A DNA stretch of 50,026 nucleotides from Alphaproteobacteria bacterium (GCA_030053915.1 JASGCT010000012.1:1-50026), one strand, 5' to 3'; counted from the first letter of the stretch, positions 27,103 to 36,680 are shown. The notes: generated from the sequence alone by a model not told the origin. A program made the numbers and translations.

Positions 27103-28635
27103 CTATTTTTTAAAATTCAAATTTACAACTTTTATTTCAATACGTCTATTTAATTTTCGAAAATTTTCATTTAGATTATTGAATTTTGGGCGGGTTTCAC
27201 CGTATCCAATTGCCTGCAATCTATTGTTACCTATGCCTTCTTTTATTAAAAAATCAACAACCGAAGTGGCGCGTTGAAACGAAAGCAATAGATTGGAATT
27301 TGATTGACCTGTACTATCTGTATGTCCCTGAATTTCAATACTTAAATTAGGATGTAATTTTAAAAAATTCGCTAATTTTTTTAAGCCATCAATATACATC
27401 GTATCAATATCCGCCGCGTTTACTTTAAAATGAATATCTTCCCATACTATAAGATCGTTAAGTTTTATGGGTTCTAAAGCAATGCTATCCAACTGATAAC
27501 AGAAGTTTGAATTTTTAATTAAGTAATTGGAATCGTAATCCCAAAAATTGGGATCTGTAATTTTTATATTATATGTTTGATTGGGTTCCACTGCCAAGCC
27601 ATATAATTCCAACTCTTCAAAATAATGTAATTGCAAATTATTATTATTACTATCAAAAATTAAAATCGATTTAGGAAGAATTTTTTGAAAGGTTTGTTTG
27701 TTATAAACTTTAAATTCAAACCATACTATCTGAGGGACTATTTTCTTTCTACCCCAAAAATTAATTTCATAAATATCTAAATTATTATGAAGCCGATTAC
27801 TAGACAAAAGGGCAGTTGTACCATCCATTTTAAACACGAACGATTGATCGTGAAAGCTTGAATTGATAGGGGAATCTAATAAAATGGGGGCGCTAAAATT
27901 AGTGTCTTCCTTCGTAAACATATAAATATCTTCACCACCATAACCACCCTTTCTTGAAGAGCAAAAAAAGATATGCTTATTATCTGCATAAATAAATGGT
28001 GCGTAATCGTTAGCAATTGAATTAATTTTAGTACCAAAATTAACAGGTTTTTGCCAATATCCAAAACTATTTTTTTTACAGTAATACAAATCTTTGGCGC
28101 CAACCCCGCCAGGTCGGTTCGAACTAAATATTAAAAAATCACATTGTGGGTTAATAGCTGGTGAGCTTTCCCAATAATGTGTATTGATGATATTGCCTAC
28201 ATTAATAAAACTGTGATAGGCTAAGGAGCTATCCGAGGTAACATATAAGTCGTAATTTCCAAACCCATCAGGTTTTGGAATATCCGCCGCTATAAAGACT
28301 AAGGAATTAAAAATATTTTTCGTTAATGCACCTTGATTATTCGTTACGTTATTAAATAGTTCAAGGTAAAATGGCGTTTTAAAAAATGACGAATCGTACG
28401 TTGATCTATAACTTAGTTCTTTGCCAAAGGCAGTGCGACGTGTAAAATACAATGTAGATTCTTTATCACTCCAAAAAGGATAGTACTCGTCTAAATTTGA
28501 ATTAATAAAGGACGGTAATGGTTTAATAGCTATGGAATCTTGGGCTCTTATATAATGTATCATTAGCAAAAATATCAATAGTAAACATCGCCTCAAAAGA
28601 TAAAATAAAATTGTATTTTTTAATGATTTTTCCAT
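27103..28635 (-). CDS. OmpA-like outer-membrane protein with PD40 beta-propeller repeats
   Basis: The 510-residue protein has a signal peptide (residues 1-32, ending YIRAQ), a region with WD40-like PD40 repeats (YYPFWSDKESTLYFTRR, SSPAINPQCDFLIFSSNRPGG, DYAPFIYADNKHIFFCSSRKGGYGGEDIY) at about 50-290, a middle beta-rich domain, and a C-terminal OmpA domain with IEIQGHTDSTGQSN and NRRIEIKV. The OmpA domain binds peptidoglycan, and the propeller probably contacts other surface proteins. This layout is common in Bacteroidota. Spacing is 7 bases from the solute-binding gene and 3 bases to the kinase gene, so it is co-transcribed with a sugar-use operon. Confidence 0.85.
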   Translation of the reverse strand: MEKSLKNTILFYLLRRCLLLIFLLMIHYIRAQDSIAIKPLPSFINSNLDEYYPFWSDKESTLYFTRRTAFGKELSYRSTYDSSFFKTPFYLELFNNVTNNQGALTKNIFNSLVFIAADIPKPDGFGNYDLYVTSDSSLAYHSFINVGNIINTHYWESSPAINPQCDFLIFSSNRPGGVGAKDLYYCKKNSFGYWQKPVNFGTKINSIANDYAPFIYADNKHIFFCSSRKGGYGGEDIYMFTKEDTNFSAPILLDSPINSSFHDQSFVFKMDGTTALLSSNRLHNNLDIYEINFWGRKKIVPQIVWFEFKVYNKQTFQKILPKSILIFDSNNNNLQLHYFEELELYGLAVEPNQTYNIKITDPNFWDYDSNYLIKNSNFCYQLDSIALEPIKLNDLIVWEDIHFKVNAADIDTMYIDGLKKLANFLKLHPNLSIEIQGHTDSTGQSNSNLLLSFQRATSVVDFLIKEGIGNNRLQAIGYGETRPKFNNLNENFRKLNRRIEIKVVNLNFKK

Positions 28636-28642
28636 TTATTAT

Positions 28643-30001
28643 TTATGGAAAACTAATCTTTAATCTAGCAGCTTCAATCTCATTTTTAATATTATCTACA
28701 GCTTGTTTTGGAGTTATTTTATCTAACCATAAATTTTGAATATTTTTAGTAATCGTTTGGCTTACTAAATTTACATCAGGTCCATATTCAAACATATAGG
28801 CGCCGCGTTCAATACATTGTTTAACGGCATCACTATATGGGATTGCTTTTATTTGAGGGTCGTCATAAACAGACTTTTGAGGTGAGCTAAGTCCTTTTTT
28901 TACAAGTTCAATTTGATTAGATTTTTGTAAACAAAACAAAATATATTTTGCCGCTTCCTGCGCTGCAGGTGATTTTTTATTAACAAATAAGAATGCCCCT
29001 TGTAATGGTGAAATATTGCCAGGGATTGTTGCATATCCAAATTGTGTATCCCACTGGCCATTATCCTTTAAAGCAAAATAGGTTAAATAATCGCTCCACA
29101 CAAGTGCCATCGCCGTTTTACCTTCTTTCATAAATTTATTTTGAGCAACAGCATCAACATTTATAAAATCACCATTATTAAAGGGTTTTAAACTTTTATA
29201 ATATTCTGTTGCTTTCAATCCTAAATCGTTATTAACAATAATAGGTGTTGTAGCAGTACCTTGCCAGCCGCTTGTTTTATCAAATACTTTGGCGCCCATT
29301 CCAAAAAAATAATTACAAAATTCATAATACAAATACCCATCAACGGCACCTTGCATTGCTATACCATAAGTACCTTTTTGGGCATCAGTAAAAAAATTTG
29401 CAATATTATAAAAATCAATCCAAGTAGTTGGCGGCAGTAATTTTTTATTATATAATTTTTCATAATTCGTTTGATTTGTAACATCTTCAAACATAGCTTT
29501 ATTATAAACCAATACCATCGTATTCATTGCCACAGGGTAATTAATTTTAGTGGGTTGATTTTCATGTCCTCCAACAGAATGAAAATAAGATCCAGCTTCT
29601 TGCCATGCCGATGGAAATATATCGTTTACAAAATTAAACTTATCTTTCGACTCATTTTGAACTAATGAATCGTAATTATATACCAAGTTTGAATTAATAA
29701 TCTCTGGGAAACTAAAATTATACAATAAAACAATATCATTAATACCATCCGTTGTGTTAAAATTATTTATGATTGTTGAAAGTGTATCTTCATAATTTAC
29801 CGGTTTAAAAACAAGTTGATAACCATTCGTGGGCATATAGGCACCGCTATCTCGTATTAAAGCTAACATGGTTGCCGAATTTTCACCTAAAATAGTAATT
29901 TTATTATTATTAACAGTAGTTACATGGTTGGTACAACCAATAAAATAAAGGCTAAATAATACAATACTTACGTAGAAGCAAGAGGATTTTTTAAAATTCA
30001 T
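28643..30001 (-). CDS. ABC-type extracellular solute-binding lipoprotein (family 1)
   Basis: The 452-residue protein begins with a lipoprotein signal: hydrophobic core then YFIGC, with lipidated Cys at 23. The remainder is a family 1 sugar-binding protein: VAMNTMVLVYNKAMFED, PPTTWIDFYNIANFF, KTAMALVWSDYL and VNKKSPAAQEAAKYI are typical blocks. It should bind a sugar or oligosaccharide at the membrane. No ABC permease or ATPase gene is near it, unusual for this family, and carbohydrate import in Bacteroidota is usually by SusCD-like systems. It is 21 bases after the beta-glucosidase and 7 bases before the OmpA-like gene. Confidence 0.82.
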   Translation of the reverse strand: MNFKKSSCFYVSIVLFSLYFIGCTNHVTTVNNNKITILGENSATMLALIRDSGAYMPTNGYQLVFKPVNYEDTLSTIINNFNTTDGINDIVLLYNFSFPEIINSNLVYNYDSLVQNESKDKFNFVNDIFPSAWQEAGSYFHSVGGHENQPTKINYPVAMNTMVLVYNKAMFEDVTNQTNYEKLYNKKLLPPTTWIDFYNIANFFTDAQKGTYGIAMQGAVDGYLYYEFCNYFFGMGAKVFDKTSGWQGTATTPIIVNNDLGLKATEYYKSLKPFNNGDFINVDAVAQNKFMKEGKTAMALVWSDYLTYFALKDNGQWDTQFGYATIPGNISPLQGAFLFVNKKSPAAQEAAKYILFCLQKSNQIELVKKGLSSPQKSVYDDPQIKAIPYSDAVKQCIERGAYMFEYGPDVNLVSQTITKNIQNLWLDKITPKQAVDNIKNEIEAARLKISFP

Positions 30002-30022
30002 GGTTATTTTTTTTTTATAAAA

Positions 30023-32317
30023 TTAATGTTGTAGTTTAAAATTAGTTTTTAAAACCTTGTTAGAATTGGTGCCAATCATAAGTTCAAAATCACCAGATTC
30101 GGAAATATAATTTAAGTCATTATCATAAAAACGTAACATGGGTTCAACAATCTTAAATTCAATGGTTTTCGATTGACCTTTTTTGAGAAATATTTTTAAA
30201 AAACCTTTGAGCTCTTTTATAGGGGGTGTTAAACTTCTAGTAATATCATGCGTATATAACTGAACGATTTCGTAACCATCATGATGTCCATTATTTTCGA
30301 TAGTTACGGTAGCAATTAAGGTATCTTTTAAAGATAATGTGGGTGCCGATAATTTGAGATTACTATATTCAAAATTAGTATAACTTAAACCAAAACCAAA
30401 TGGGAACAGCGGATTATTGTCAACATCTAAATAATTAGACTGAAATTTTTGAAACCAAGGTCCACTAAGCGGTCTGCCAGTATTTTTATGAGCATAATAA
30501 ATGGGAATTTGACCTTCGTTCTTAGGAAAAGTCATCGTAAGTTTACCTGAAGGATTATAATCTCCATAAAGTACTTCTGCAATAGCTAAACCTGCTTCGG
30601 TGCCAGGAAACCACACGTTTATAATAGCATCTAAATTTTCATATTCCCAATCAAGGACTAAAGGACGGCCAGTAAAAAGCACTAAGACTATTGGCTTCCC
30701 TAAGGTCTTTAATTTTTTTAATGTTTCTAATTGAATTTTTGGAATACTAAGCTGCGAACGACTACTGGCTTCGCCCGACATTTCAGCACTTTCACCACCA
30801 GCAAAAATAATCACATCTGCCGTTGAGGCTATTTGTGTTGCTTCTTCCCACATATCATGCTGGTCGCGTTCATCTCTAGTAAAAGTTTTTCCAAAAGGCG
30901 TATAACGCTTCTCCTCCTCTGCCGTTTCCACTAAATTACAGCCGTGAGCATACACGATATTTGCATTGTTACCAAGATATTCAGCCATGCCTTGTGCTAC
31001 ACTAATCGATTTATCATGTTTTACAGCAACACTCCATGTGCCTGGCATATTTACAGCATTATTGGCTAAAGGACCAATTATAGCAACAGTTTGTGATTTT
31101 TTTAAAGGCAACACTTTATTTTTATTTTTTAATAAAACAAAGGATTGTTTTGCAACCTGTTTAGAAAAATTTCGATGCTCCTTTGTAAAAATTTCTTTTT
31201 TAGCGCGGTTGGTATCGCAGTATTTATAAGGGTTTTGAAATAAACCTAAATCGTATTTAGCACTTAAAATACGTTTACATGCTATATTTATTTGGTCTTC
31301 AGTAATTTTTTTATCCGCTAAAAGCTTTTGACAATAATTTAAAAACACTTCACCAACCATATCCATATCAACGCCAGCATTCAGGGCTAAAGCACCCGAT
31401 AGTTCAAGATCACCTACCCCATGATTGACCATTTCAGGAATCCCTGTATAGTCTGACACCACAAAGCCTTTAAAATTCCATTGGTTACGAAGTAAATCGG
31501 TCAAAAGCCATTTATTACCAGTAGCTGGAACAGCGTCTATGTCGTTAAATGCAGCCATAATACTACCAGCACCAGCGTCAATCGCCGCTTTGTATGGTGG
31601 AAGATATTCATTGTACATCCTTTGTTTACTCATATCAACAGTATTGTAGTCCCTGCCAGCTTCTGAAGCACCATATAAGGCAAAATGTTTTACACAACTT
31701 AAAATTTGATTTGGTTGTGATAAATCGCCTTGATAACCTAAAACCATGGCTTTGGCTATTTCACTTCCTAAATATGGGTCTTCGCCACTGCCCTCAGCCA
31801 CTCTACCCCAACGTGGATCACGCGAAATATCCACCATCGGCGAAAAAGTCCAATTTATACCGTCAGCACTCGCTTCGGCAGCAGCCATTTCAGCCGTACT
31901 TTTTATTAATTCTAAATCCCAAGTAGCACTTAATCCTAAGGGTATTGGGAATCCTGTTTCGTAACCATGAATAACATCCATGCCCACTAATAATGGTATT
32001 TTCAGGCGTGATTTTTCGATAGCAACTTCTTGTAAAGCTCTAATTTGCTGAATCCCTTTTAAATTAAATATTCCGCCAACCTGTCCAGACATTATTTTTT
32101 TTACCACACCCGAGTTTTGCTTGATTCCAGACACCACATCGCCCGTAACAGGTAAATTAAGTTGTCCAATTTTTTCTTCTAAAGTCATTTTTAACAACAA
32201 ATCGTTTATAAATTTATCTTTGGTATTTTGATTGTCACTTGTTTTAAATTGTGAGTAACAAATAATGTTTAAAAACAAAAAAGCATATAAAATAATAAGT
32301 CGGAACATTTTTATCAT
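30023..32317 (-). CDS. bglX: glycoside hydrolase family 3 beta-glucosidase (BglX-like)
   Basis: The 764-residue protein has a signal peptide (about residues 1-22, ending ICYSQ). The GH3 N-terminal barrel contains KHFALYGASEAGRDYN and the nucleophile D289 in FVVSDYTG. The C-terminal alpha/beta sandwich has the probable acid/base Glu in SGEASSRSQL, and a fibronectin III-like domain ends the protein (VTIENNGHHDGYEIVQLY). It releases terminal glucose or related residues from beta-glycosides in the periplasm. The start is the ATG at 32317, 14 bases after a promoter element; an in-frame start at 32356 would lie upstream of that element. It is first of a four-gene operon. Confidence 0.92.
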   Translation of the reverse strand: MIKMFRLIILYAFLFLNIICYSQFKTSDNQNTKDKFINDLLLKMTLEEKIGQLNLPVTGDVVSGIKQNSGVVKKIMSGQVGGIFNLKGIQQIRALQEVAIEKSRLKIPLLVGMDVIHGYETGFPIPLGLSATWDLELIKSTAEMAAAEASADGINWTFSPMVDISRDPRWGRVAEGSGEDPYLGSEIAKAMVLGYQGDLSQPNQILSCVKHFALYGASEAGRDYNTVDMSKQRMYNEYLPPYKAAIDAGAGSIMAAFNDIDAVPATGNKWLLTDLLRNQWNFKGFVVSDYTGIPEMVNHGVGDLELSGALALNAGVDMDMVGEVFLNYCQKLLADKKITEDQINIACKRILSAKYDLGLFQNPYKYCDTNRAKKEIFTKEHRNFSKQVAKQSFVLLKNKNKVLPLKKSQTVAIIGPLANNAVNMPGTWSVAVKHDKSISVAQGMAEYLGNNANIVYAHGCNLVETAEEEKRYTPFGKTFTRDERDQHDMWEEATQIASTADVIIFAGGESAEMSGEASSRSQLSIPKIQLETLKKLKTLGKPIVLVLFTGRPLVLDWEYENLDAIINVWFPGTEAGLAIAEVLYGDYNPSGKLTMTFPKNEGQIPIYYAHKNTGRPLSGPWFQKFQSNYLDVDNNPLFPFGFGLSYTNFEYSNLKLSAPTLSLKDTLIATVTIENNGHHDGYEIVQLYTHDITRSLTPPIKELKGFLKIFLKKGQSKTIEFKIVEPMLRFYDNDLNYISESGDFELMIGTNSNKVLKTNFKLQH

Positions 32318-32331
32318 AGTAAAATTTTGTA

Positions 32332-32339
32332 CAAAGTTA
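32332..32339 (-). promoter_or_regulatory. Bacteroidota -7 promoter of the beta-glucosidase operon
   Basis: On the minus strand this is TAACTTTG, a full TAnnTTTG match. It lies 14 bases before the bglX ATG at 32317 and rules out the longer in-frame start. No other strong promoter is seen before the next three genes. Confidence 0.65.
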
Positions 32340-32436
32340 ATAAAATTAAATGACAAATTACAAAAATTACAAAAAAAATTAACAATATAGGGGCAACAAA
32401 CTGATGTTTTTGAAGCTACTATGCAGGTAATGACAT

Positions 32437-32457
32437 ATACAAAATATGACTTTGTAT
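32437..32457. repeat. small hairpin, ATACAAA/TTTGTAT arms
   Basis: ATACAAA (32437-32443) and TTTGTAT (32451-32457) pair with a 7-base loop. It lies in a 236-base gap, downstream of the minus-strand lipoprotein gene. The same seven-base arms recur in the hairpin at 40801-40830. There is no clear T-run, so a terminator role is weak. Confidence 0.35.
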
Positions 32458-32592
32458 TTTAAACGAGTTGAAAAATGAGTCATAACACATTTTTAAATTT
32501 TTAAGAACATTGAATAACACGTTGTCCTTTGTCATTAAATAGTTACCAAAATTAGATATAAACTTGTTTCATTTTTGTAGTAATTTATCATT

Positions 32593-33180
32593 TCAGGGAA
32601 TCGTATCGGCAAGTAAATAATCTTTCTCAGTAATATCATAGCGCAACCAACCAGAGGGTATGGCAGGTAAAGGCTTTGTGGAGTCTCCTCTATTGTATTT
32701 AAAAAAGTCAAAAGCTTTATAGTTATAATAATTGTAAATGCTTTTATATTTTGTTTCGTTGATATCAGCAGACAATAAATTCTGATATTTTAAATTCAAA
32801 ACCCGTTTATTACCAAAATATAATTTTAAAGGAAATTCCGCATATATTGATGTATCAAGTAACACATCAAAAAAATCATAAATTTTATACAATGGACCAC
32901 CTTCTGCTAATAAACAACAAAAAATGGTATCTTCTAACTTTACATCAAAATATTTAAATGTATCGGGTGGTAAGATAATTGCATTGCTTTGGAAATTGCT
33001 TAAATTATCTTTACCAAATTCAAATTTTAAAGTATCTTTTGTTTTATTGAAAATTAAAATTTCAAATAATGTATAAGGTCTTGGACCTATTTTAAGTTCT
33101 AAACCATTAGTAATTTTTTTAGTACAATTTATAAAAAACAAATTTCCAAAAATAATAATTAAATAAATAAATTTTTTCAT
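32593..33180 (-). CDS. putative lipoprotein of unknown function
   Basis: The 195-residue protein starts with MKKFIYLIIIFGNLFFINC, a lysine pair, a hydrophobic core and a Cys at 19, suggesting a lipoprotein. Asn at -1 is an unusual lipobox residue, so a plain anchor or signal peptide is possible. The rest is rich in aromatic and charged residues, predicted beta-rich, with no motif that I recognise. I place the start at 33180; the longer frame from 33240 overlaps the upstream gene. It follows the next small gene by 10 bases and is likely co-transcribed with it. Confidence 0.65.
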   Translation of the reverse strand: MKKFIYLIIIFGNLFFINCTKKITNGLELKIGPRPYTLFEILIFNKTKDTLKFEFGKDNLSNFQSNAIILPPDTFKYFDVKLEDTIFCCLLAEGGPLYKIYDFFDVLLDTSIYAEFPLKLYFGNKRVLNLKYQNLLSADINETKYKSIYNYYNYKAFDFFKYNRGDSTKPLPAIPSGWLRYDITEKDYLLADTIP

Positions 33181-33190
33181 AACTAAAAAC

Positions 33191-33550
33191 TTAATAACAT
33201 ATTTTAGTACTGTTCTTAATGATGCAAAAATCTGCACCATCGTGAGGATTGCCTATATCTGGAGGTATTGGATATATAGGTGTTGGTGTAACTGGCAACG
33301 CCATACAACTTGTAGGGGCTGGCGTAAAACTTGTTGACGATATCCAATAATTAAATGTGTTTTCAATATGACAACGCGTCGGGTTGTTAATTGTTAAAAT
33401 ATTCTGTTTAAATTCATCCCATGTTTTTGAAGCGAATATTTTATTTTCTACGTCAATCATATGATAACCCGAAGTATAATTTCTATATGATAATGTATAC
33501 TTTAAACTGGATTCTCTTGCATTTTTAAAATTTAAAACCTTTGTTTTCAT
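33191..33550 (-). CDS. small protein of unknown function with a Pro/Cys-rich C terminus
   Basis: The 119-residue protein has no signal peptide and no recognised domain. Its first 75 residues are polar and mixed. The last 45 are proline-rich with three cysteines (SCMALP, DFCIIK, KICY). A full -7 promoter element lies 24 bases before the ATG. It is followed after 10 bases by a candidate lipoprotein gene, and the two look like a transcription unit. The split into a conserved-looking N-terminal part and a Pro/Cys tail recalls peptide precursors, but no double-glycine or maturation gene is nearby, so no function is assigned. Confidence 0.62.
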   Translation of the reverse strand: MKTKVLNFKNARESSLKYTLSYRNYTSGYHMIDVENKIFASKTWDEFKQNILTINNPTRCHIENTFNYWISSTSFTPAPTSCMALPVTPTPIYPIPPDIGNPHDGADFCIIKNSTKICY

Positions 33551-33573
33551 AAATTTAAAATTTAATTTAGGTT

Positions 33574-33581
33574 CAAATATA
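33574..33581 (-). promoter_or_regulatory. Bacteroidota -7 promoter element
   Basis: The minus strand reads TATATTTG, a full TAnnTTTG match, 24 bases before the small Pro/Cys-rich protein gene. Confidence 0.6.
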
Positions 33582-33723
33582 CAAAATTTTCAAATCAAAA
33601 AAATATTTTTTTTTAAGTATCTAAATGAGGATTTTTAAGTTTCTCCCGCTTTAAAGTGTGAATAATTTCTAAACCTTATTAAGCATGTTGTTACTTGACA
33701 CCTAAAAAATTAATACAATCCTA

Positions 33724-34953
33724 TTACATATAATTTTTACAATCTTCAAAAGTTTTATCGATAATTTGAATGGCAGTTTCAATTTGTTGTTTAGTAATTA
33801 TTAATGGGGGTGCAAAGCGAATTTTATCGCCATGGGTAGGCTTAGCAAGCAATCCATTTTCTGCTAATTTTAAGCAAAATTCCCAAGCATAATTTTGGTC
33901 TTTTCCTCCAATTTCAATAGCATTCAAAAGTCCTTTACCGCGATAGGTTTTTAACACTGGGTATTTTTTTTGAATGGTACCTAATTTTGTTCTAAAAAGT
34001 GCACCCATTTCGGTAGCATTTTCACACATATTTTCATCAATAAGCACTTCTAAAGACGTCTTAGCAATGGCACAAGCTAAAGGATTGCCACCATAAGTAG
34101 AGCCATGTTCGCCAGCTTTTATTTGTAACATAATGGCATCATTTGCCAATACAGCTGAAATAGGATAGGTGCCCCCACTTAAAGCCTTGCCTAATATTAA
34201 AATATCTGGCTTCACCTCGTCATAATCACAGGCTAACATCTTGCCCGTTCTACCCAAACCGGTTTGAATTTCATCGGCAATAAATAAAACTTGATATTTT
34301 TTACAAAGGGCACTCACATTTTTTAAATACCCATCGTCAGGAACAATAACACCAGCTTCACCTTGAATGGGCTCAACCATAAAAGCGGCCACTGTTTTAT
34401 CTTGAAGTGCCAATTCTAATTGTTCTAAATTATTATAATCCACTATTTTAAAACCAGGCATATAAGGACCAAATTTTGAAAAACTCGAGGGATCCGTTGA
34501 CGATGAAATTGCCGACATCGTTCTGCCCCAAAAATTATTTTTGGCAAAAACAATAGTTGCTTTTAAATCGGGAACTCCTTTCACATTATAAGCCCAACGT
34601 CTGGCTAATTTTATGGCCGTTTCACCACCTTCAACCCCTGTGTTCATTGGCAAAATTTTATCGTAACCAAATAATTGGGTGATATATTGAGCATAATCGC
34701 CCAATAAATTATTATGGAAAGCTCGTGACGTTAATGTTAATTTTTGGGCTTGTTCGATAAGTGTGGTTATTATTTTAGGATGACAATGTCCTTGATTAAC
34801 CGCCGAAAACCCACTTAGAAAGTCAAAATATTGTTTACCAGCTACATCCCAAACATACACACCTTGTCCTTTTTCTAAAACAATGGGTAATGGATGATAA
34901 TTATGGGCACTATATGCGGCTTCGGTTTCGAGGTATTTTTGAAATATATTCAT
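33724..34953 (-). CDS. rocD: ornithine aminotransferase (ornithine-oxo-acid transaminase)
   Basis: The 409-residue PLP enzyme belongs to class III aminotransferases. [17 protein letters not shown] near 104-120 and GHCHPKI near 55-61 are typical of ornithine aminotransferase, D227 in [14 protein letters not shown] binds the pyridine nitrogen, and K256 in ILGKALSGG carries PLP. It converts ornithine and 2-oxoglutarate to glutamate semialdehyde and glutamate, linking arginine and proline metabolism. Length is normal. Its promoter lies about 118 bases upstream, leaving a leader of about 110 bases. Confidence 0.93.
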   Translation of the reverse strand: MNIFQKYLETEAAYSAHNYHPLPIVLEKGQGVYVWDVAGKQYFDFLSGFSAVNQGHCHPKIITTLIEQAQKLTLTSRAFHNNLLGDYAQYITQLFGYDKILPMNTGVEGGETAIKLARRWAYNVKGVPDLKATIVFAKNNFWGRTMSAISSSTDPSSFSKFGPYMPGFKIVDYNNLEQLELALQDKTVAAFMVEPIQGEAGVIVPDDGYLKNVSALCKKYQVLFIADEIQTGLGRTGKMLACDYDEVKPDILILGKALSGGTYPISAVLANDAIMLQIKAGEHGSTYGGNPLACAIAKTSLEVLIDENMCENATEMGALFRTKLGTIQKKYPVLKTYRGKGLLNAIEIGGKDQNYAWEFCLKLAENGLLAKPTHGDKIRFAPPLIITKQQIETAIQIIDKTFEDCKNYM

Positions 34954-35062
34954 AAAAAAATTTTAGTTAAAAATTAAATAAATTGTTGTGATAAAGAAAA
35001 AAAACGATTCCCTTAATGAAAAAGAAAATCTAAATTAAAGTAAAGAAAAGCTGTTTTTTTCA

Positions 35063-35070
35063 TAATTTTG
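35063..35070 (+). promoter_or_regulatory. -7-like element, plus strand
   Basis: TAATTTTG fits TAnnTTTG and abuts the minus-strand element at 35071-35078. Either it serves the plus-strand gene at 35181 or it is a by-product of the palindromic junction. Confidence 0.35.
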
Positions 35071-35078
35071 CAAAGATA
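35071..35078 (-). promoter_or_regulatory. rocD: Bacteroidota -7 promoter of rocD
   Basis: The minus strand reads TATCTTTG, a full TAnnTTTG match in the divergent gap between rocD and the GH3-type gene. Confidence 0.6.
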
Positions 35079-35112
35079 CAAAATTAATCTTAATTTTTTA
35101 ATTTTTTCTTTG

Positions 35113-35120
35113 TATCTTCG
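35113..35120 (+). promoter_or_regulatory. variant -7 promoter element
   Basis: TATCTTCG differs from TAnnTTTG by one base. It is 60 bases upstream of the GH3-type gene and better placed than the element at 35063. A nine-codon ORF (35161-35190, MNKFSVLCP) overlaps the gene start and could be a leader peptide or chance. Confidence 0.4.
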
Positions 35121-35180
35121 CAATGAAAATTAAAAATAAACCAATATTTAGATTACAAGTATGAATAAATTCAGCGTTTT

Positions 35181-36680
35181 ATGCCCATAAAAAAAATTGC
35201 CTTGGCTCTATTTGCTAAACGCATTCAAAAAAACATTGCTAATGAATCAAAAAAAGCCTTGCAACACCAAATTAAAATCCTCAATAAACTTGTTTTAAAA
35301 GCTCAAAACACAATATATGGCAAAGAACACCATTTTGAAACTATAAAAAATTATGGCGATTTTATTAAACAAGTACCCATAGTAAATTACGAACAAATAA
35401 AGCCCTATATTGATACCATATTTGAAGGTAAAAAAGATGTTTTATGGCCCGGACAGCCCACCTATTTTGCTAAAACAAGTGGTACTACCAGCGGTATAAA
35501 ATATATTCCAATTAGTTCCCATTCCATTCACAATCACATAAATACTGCTCGAAATTGTTTATTTAATTACGTCGCTCAAAAAAAATGCTTCGATATTTTT
35601 AATGGTAAAATGATTTTTTTAAGCGGTAGCCCCGAACTCGAAACCAAACATACTATTTTAATCGGTCGTTTAAGTGGTATTGTCAATCACCATGTGCCCT
35701 CGTATTTAAAATCGAATAAATTGCCAAGTTGGGAAACGAATTGTCTTGAAAATTGGGAACAAAAATTAGATGCAATCATTGAAGAAACGTATAATCAAGA
35801 CCTTAGAGTAATTAGTGGCATCCCACCCTGGGTGATTATGTATTTTGAAGGATTAATAAAAAAAACTGGCAAAACAATCACCGAATTATTTCCTAATTTA
35901 CAACTTATTATTCACGGAGGGGTTAATTACCAACCCTATATTCCTAAGATTAAAACCTGCTTGGGTTCAAAACACGTCGATCAAATAGAACTCTTCCCAG
36001 CCAGTGAAGGTTTTTTTGCCTTTCAAACTTCTCTCGATAACGAGGGATTATTTTTAAATACCAATAGTGGTATATTTTATGAATTTATACCATTTGAATA
36101 CATCGGCAACCCGTTTCCAAAACGCATCATGTTGGCTGACGTTGAACTAGACAAAACCTATCTTTTAATTGTAACAAATAATGCAGGTTTATGGGCTTAT
36201 GATATTGGCGATTTAATAAAATTTGTATCTTTAACCCCTTTTAAAATAAAAGTAGTTGGGCGTTCTCAGCACTTTATTTCTGCTTTTGGAGAACACGTCA
36301 TTGCCGAAGAAGTAGAATCGGTTATGTTAAAAGCAACCCACGCCTTTCAGTTAGAAGTGTTTGAATTTACAGTAGCCCCACATGTTCAAATTGATAATGA
36401 AAATTATCATGAGTGGTGGATAGAAATGGCGACAATACCCCAAAACCTACCAGAAATTGCTCATTTTATTGACCAAAATCTTCAAGAAAAAAATATTTAC
36501 TATGCCGATTTAAGACGCGGTAACATTTTAAAAGAAATTAAAATTGTCATTGTAAAACCGCATACATTTCAAAATTATATGAAATCGATTGGTAAATTAG
36601 GAGGACAAAATAAACTACCCCGATTAGCCAATAATCGTAACATTGTTGATGGATTAAAAAATCTAGATACTTATGAGTAA
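35181..36680 (+). CDS. GH3-type (auxin-responsive GH3 family) acyl-acid amidosynthetase-like protein
   Basis: The 499-residue protein belongs to the GH3 branch of ANL adenylating enzymes. The ATP-binding KTSGTTSG lies at 98-105, followed by FPASEGFFAFQ, YDIGDLIKFV and GRSQHFISAFGEHV, conserved in plant GH3 amidosynthetases. In plants these adenylate carboxylates and join them to amino acids; bacterial homologues are mostly uncharacterised. It is cytosolic. It overlaps dxr by 8 bases, so the genes are probably co-transcribed, though a functional link to isoprenoid synthesis is not evident. Confidence 0.85.
   Translation: MPIKKIALALFAKRIQKNIANESKKALQHQIKILNKLVLKAQNTIYGKEHHFETIKNYGDFIKQVPIVNYEQIKPYIDTIFEGKKDVLWPGQPTYFAKTSGTTSGIKYIPISSHSIHNHINTARNCLFNYVAQKKCFDIFNGKMIFLSGSPELETKHTILIGRLSGIVNHHVPSYLKSNKLPSWETNCLENWEQKLDAIIEETYNQDLRVISGIPPWVIMYFEGLIKKTGKTITELFPNLQLIIHGGVNYQPYIPKIKTCLGSKHVDQIELFPASEGFFAFQTSLDNEGLFLNTNSGIFYEFIPFEYIGNPFPKRIMLADVELDKTYLLIVTNNAGLWAYDIGDLIKFVSLTPFKIKVVGRSQHFISAFGEHVIAEEVESVMLKATHAFQLEVFEFTVAPHVQIDNENYHEWWIEMATIPQNLPEIAHFIDQNLQEKNIYYADLRRGNILKEIKIVIVKPHTFQNYMKSIGKLGGQNKLPRLANNRNIVDGLKNLDTYE

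Noticed and set aside
28110..28130. GGTTCGAACT resembling a tRNA T-loop
   Set aside because: It is inside the OmpA/PD40 coding sequence and no cloverleaf can be drawn around it.
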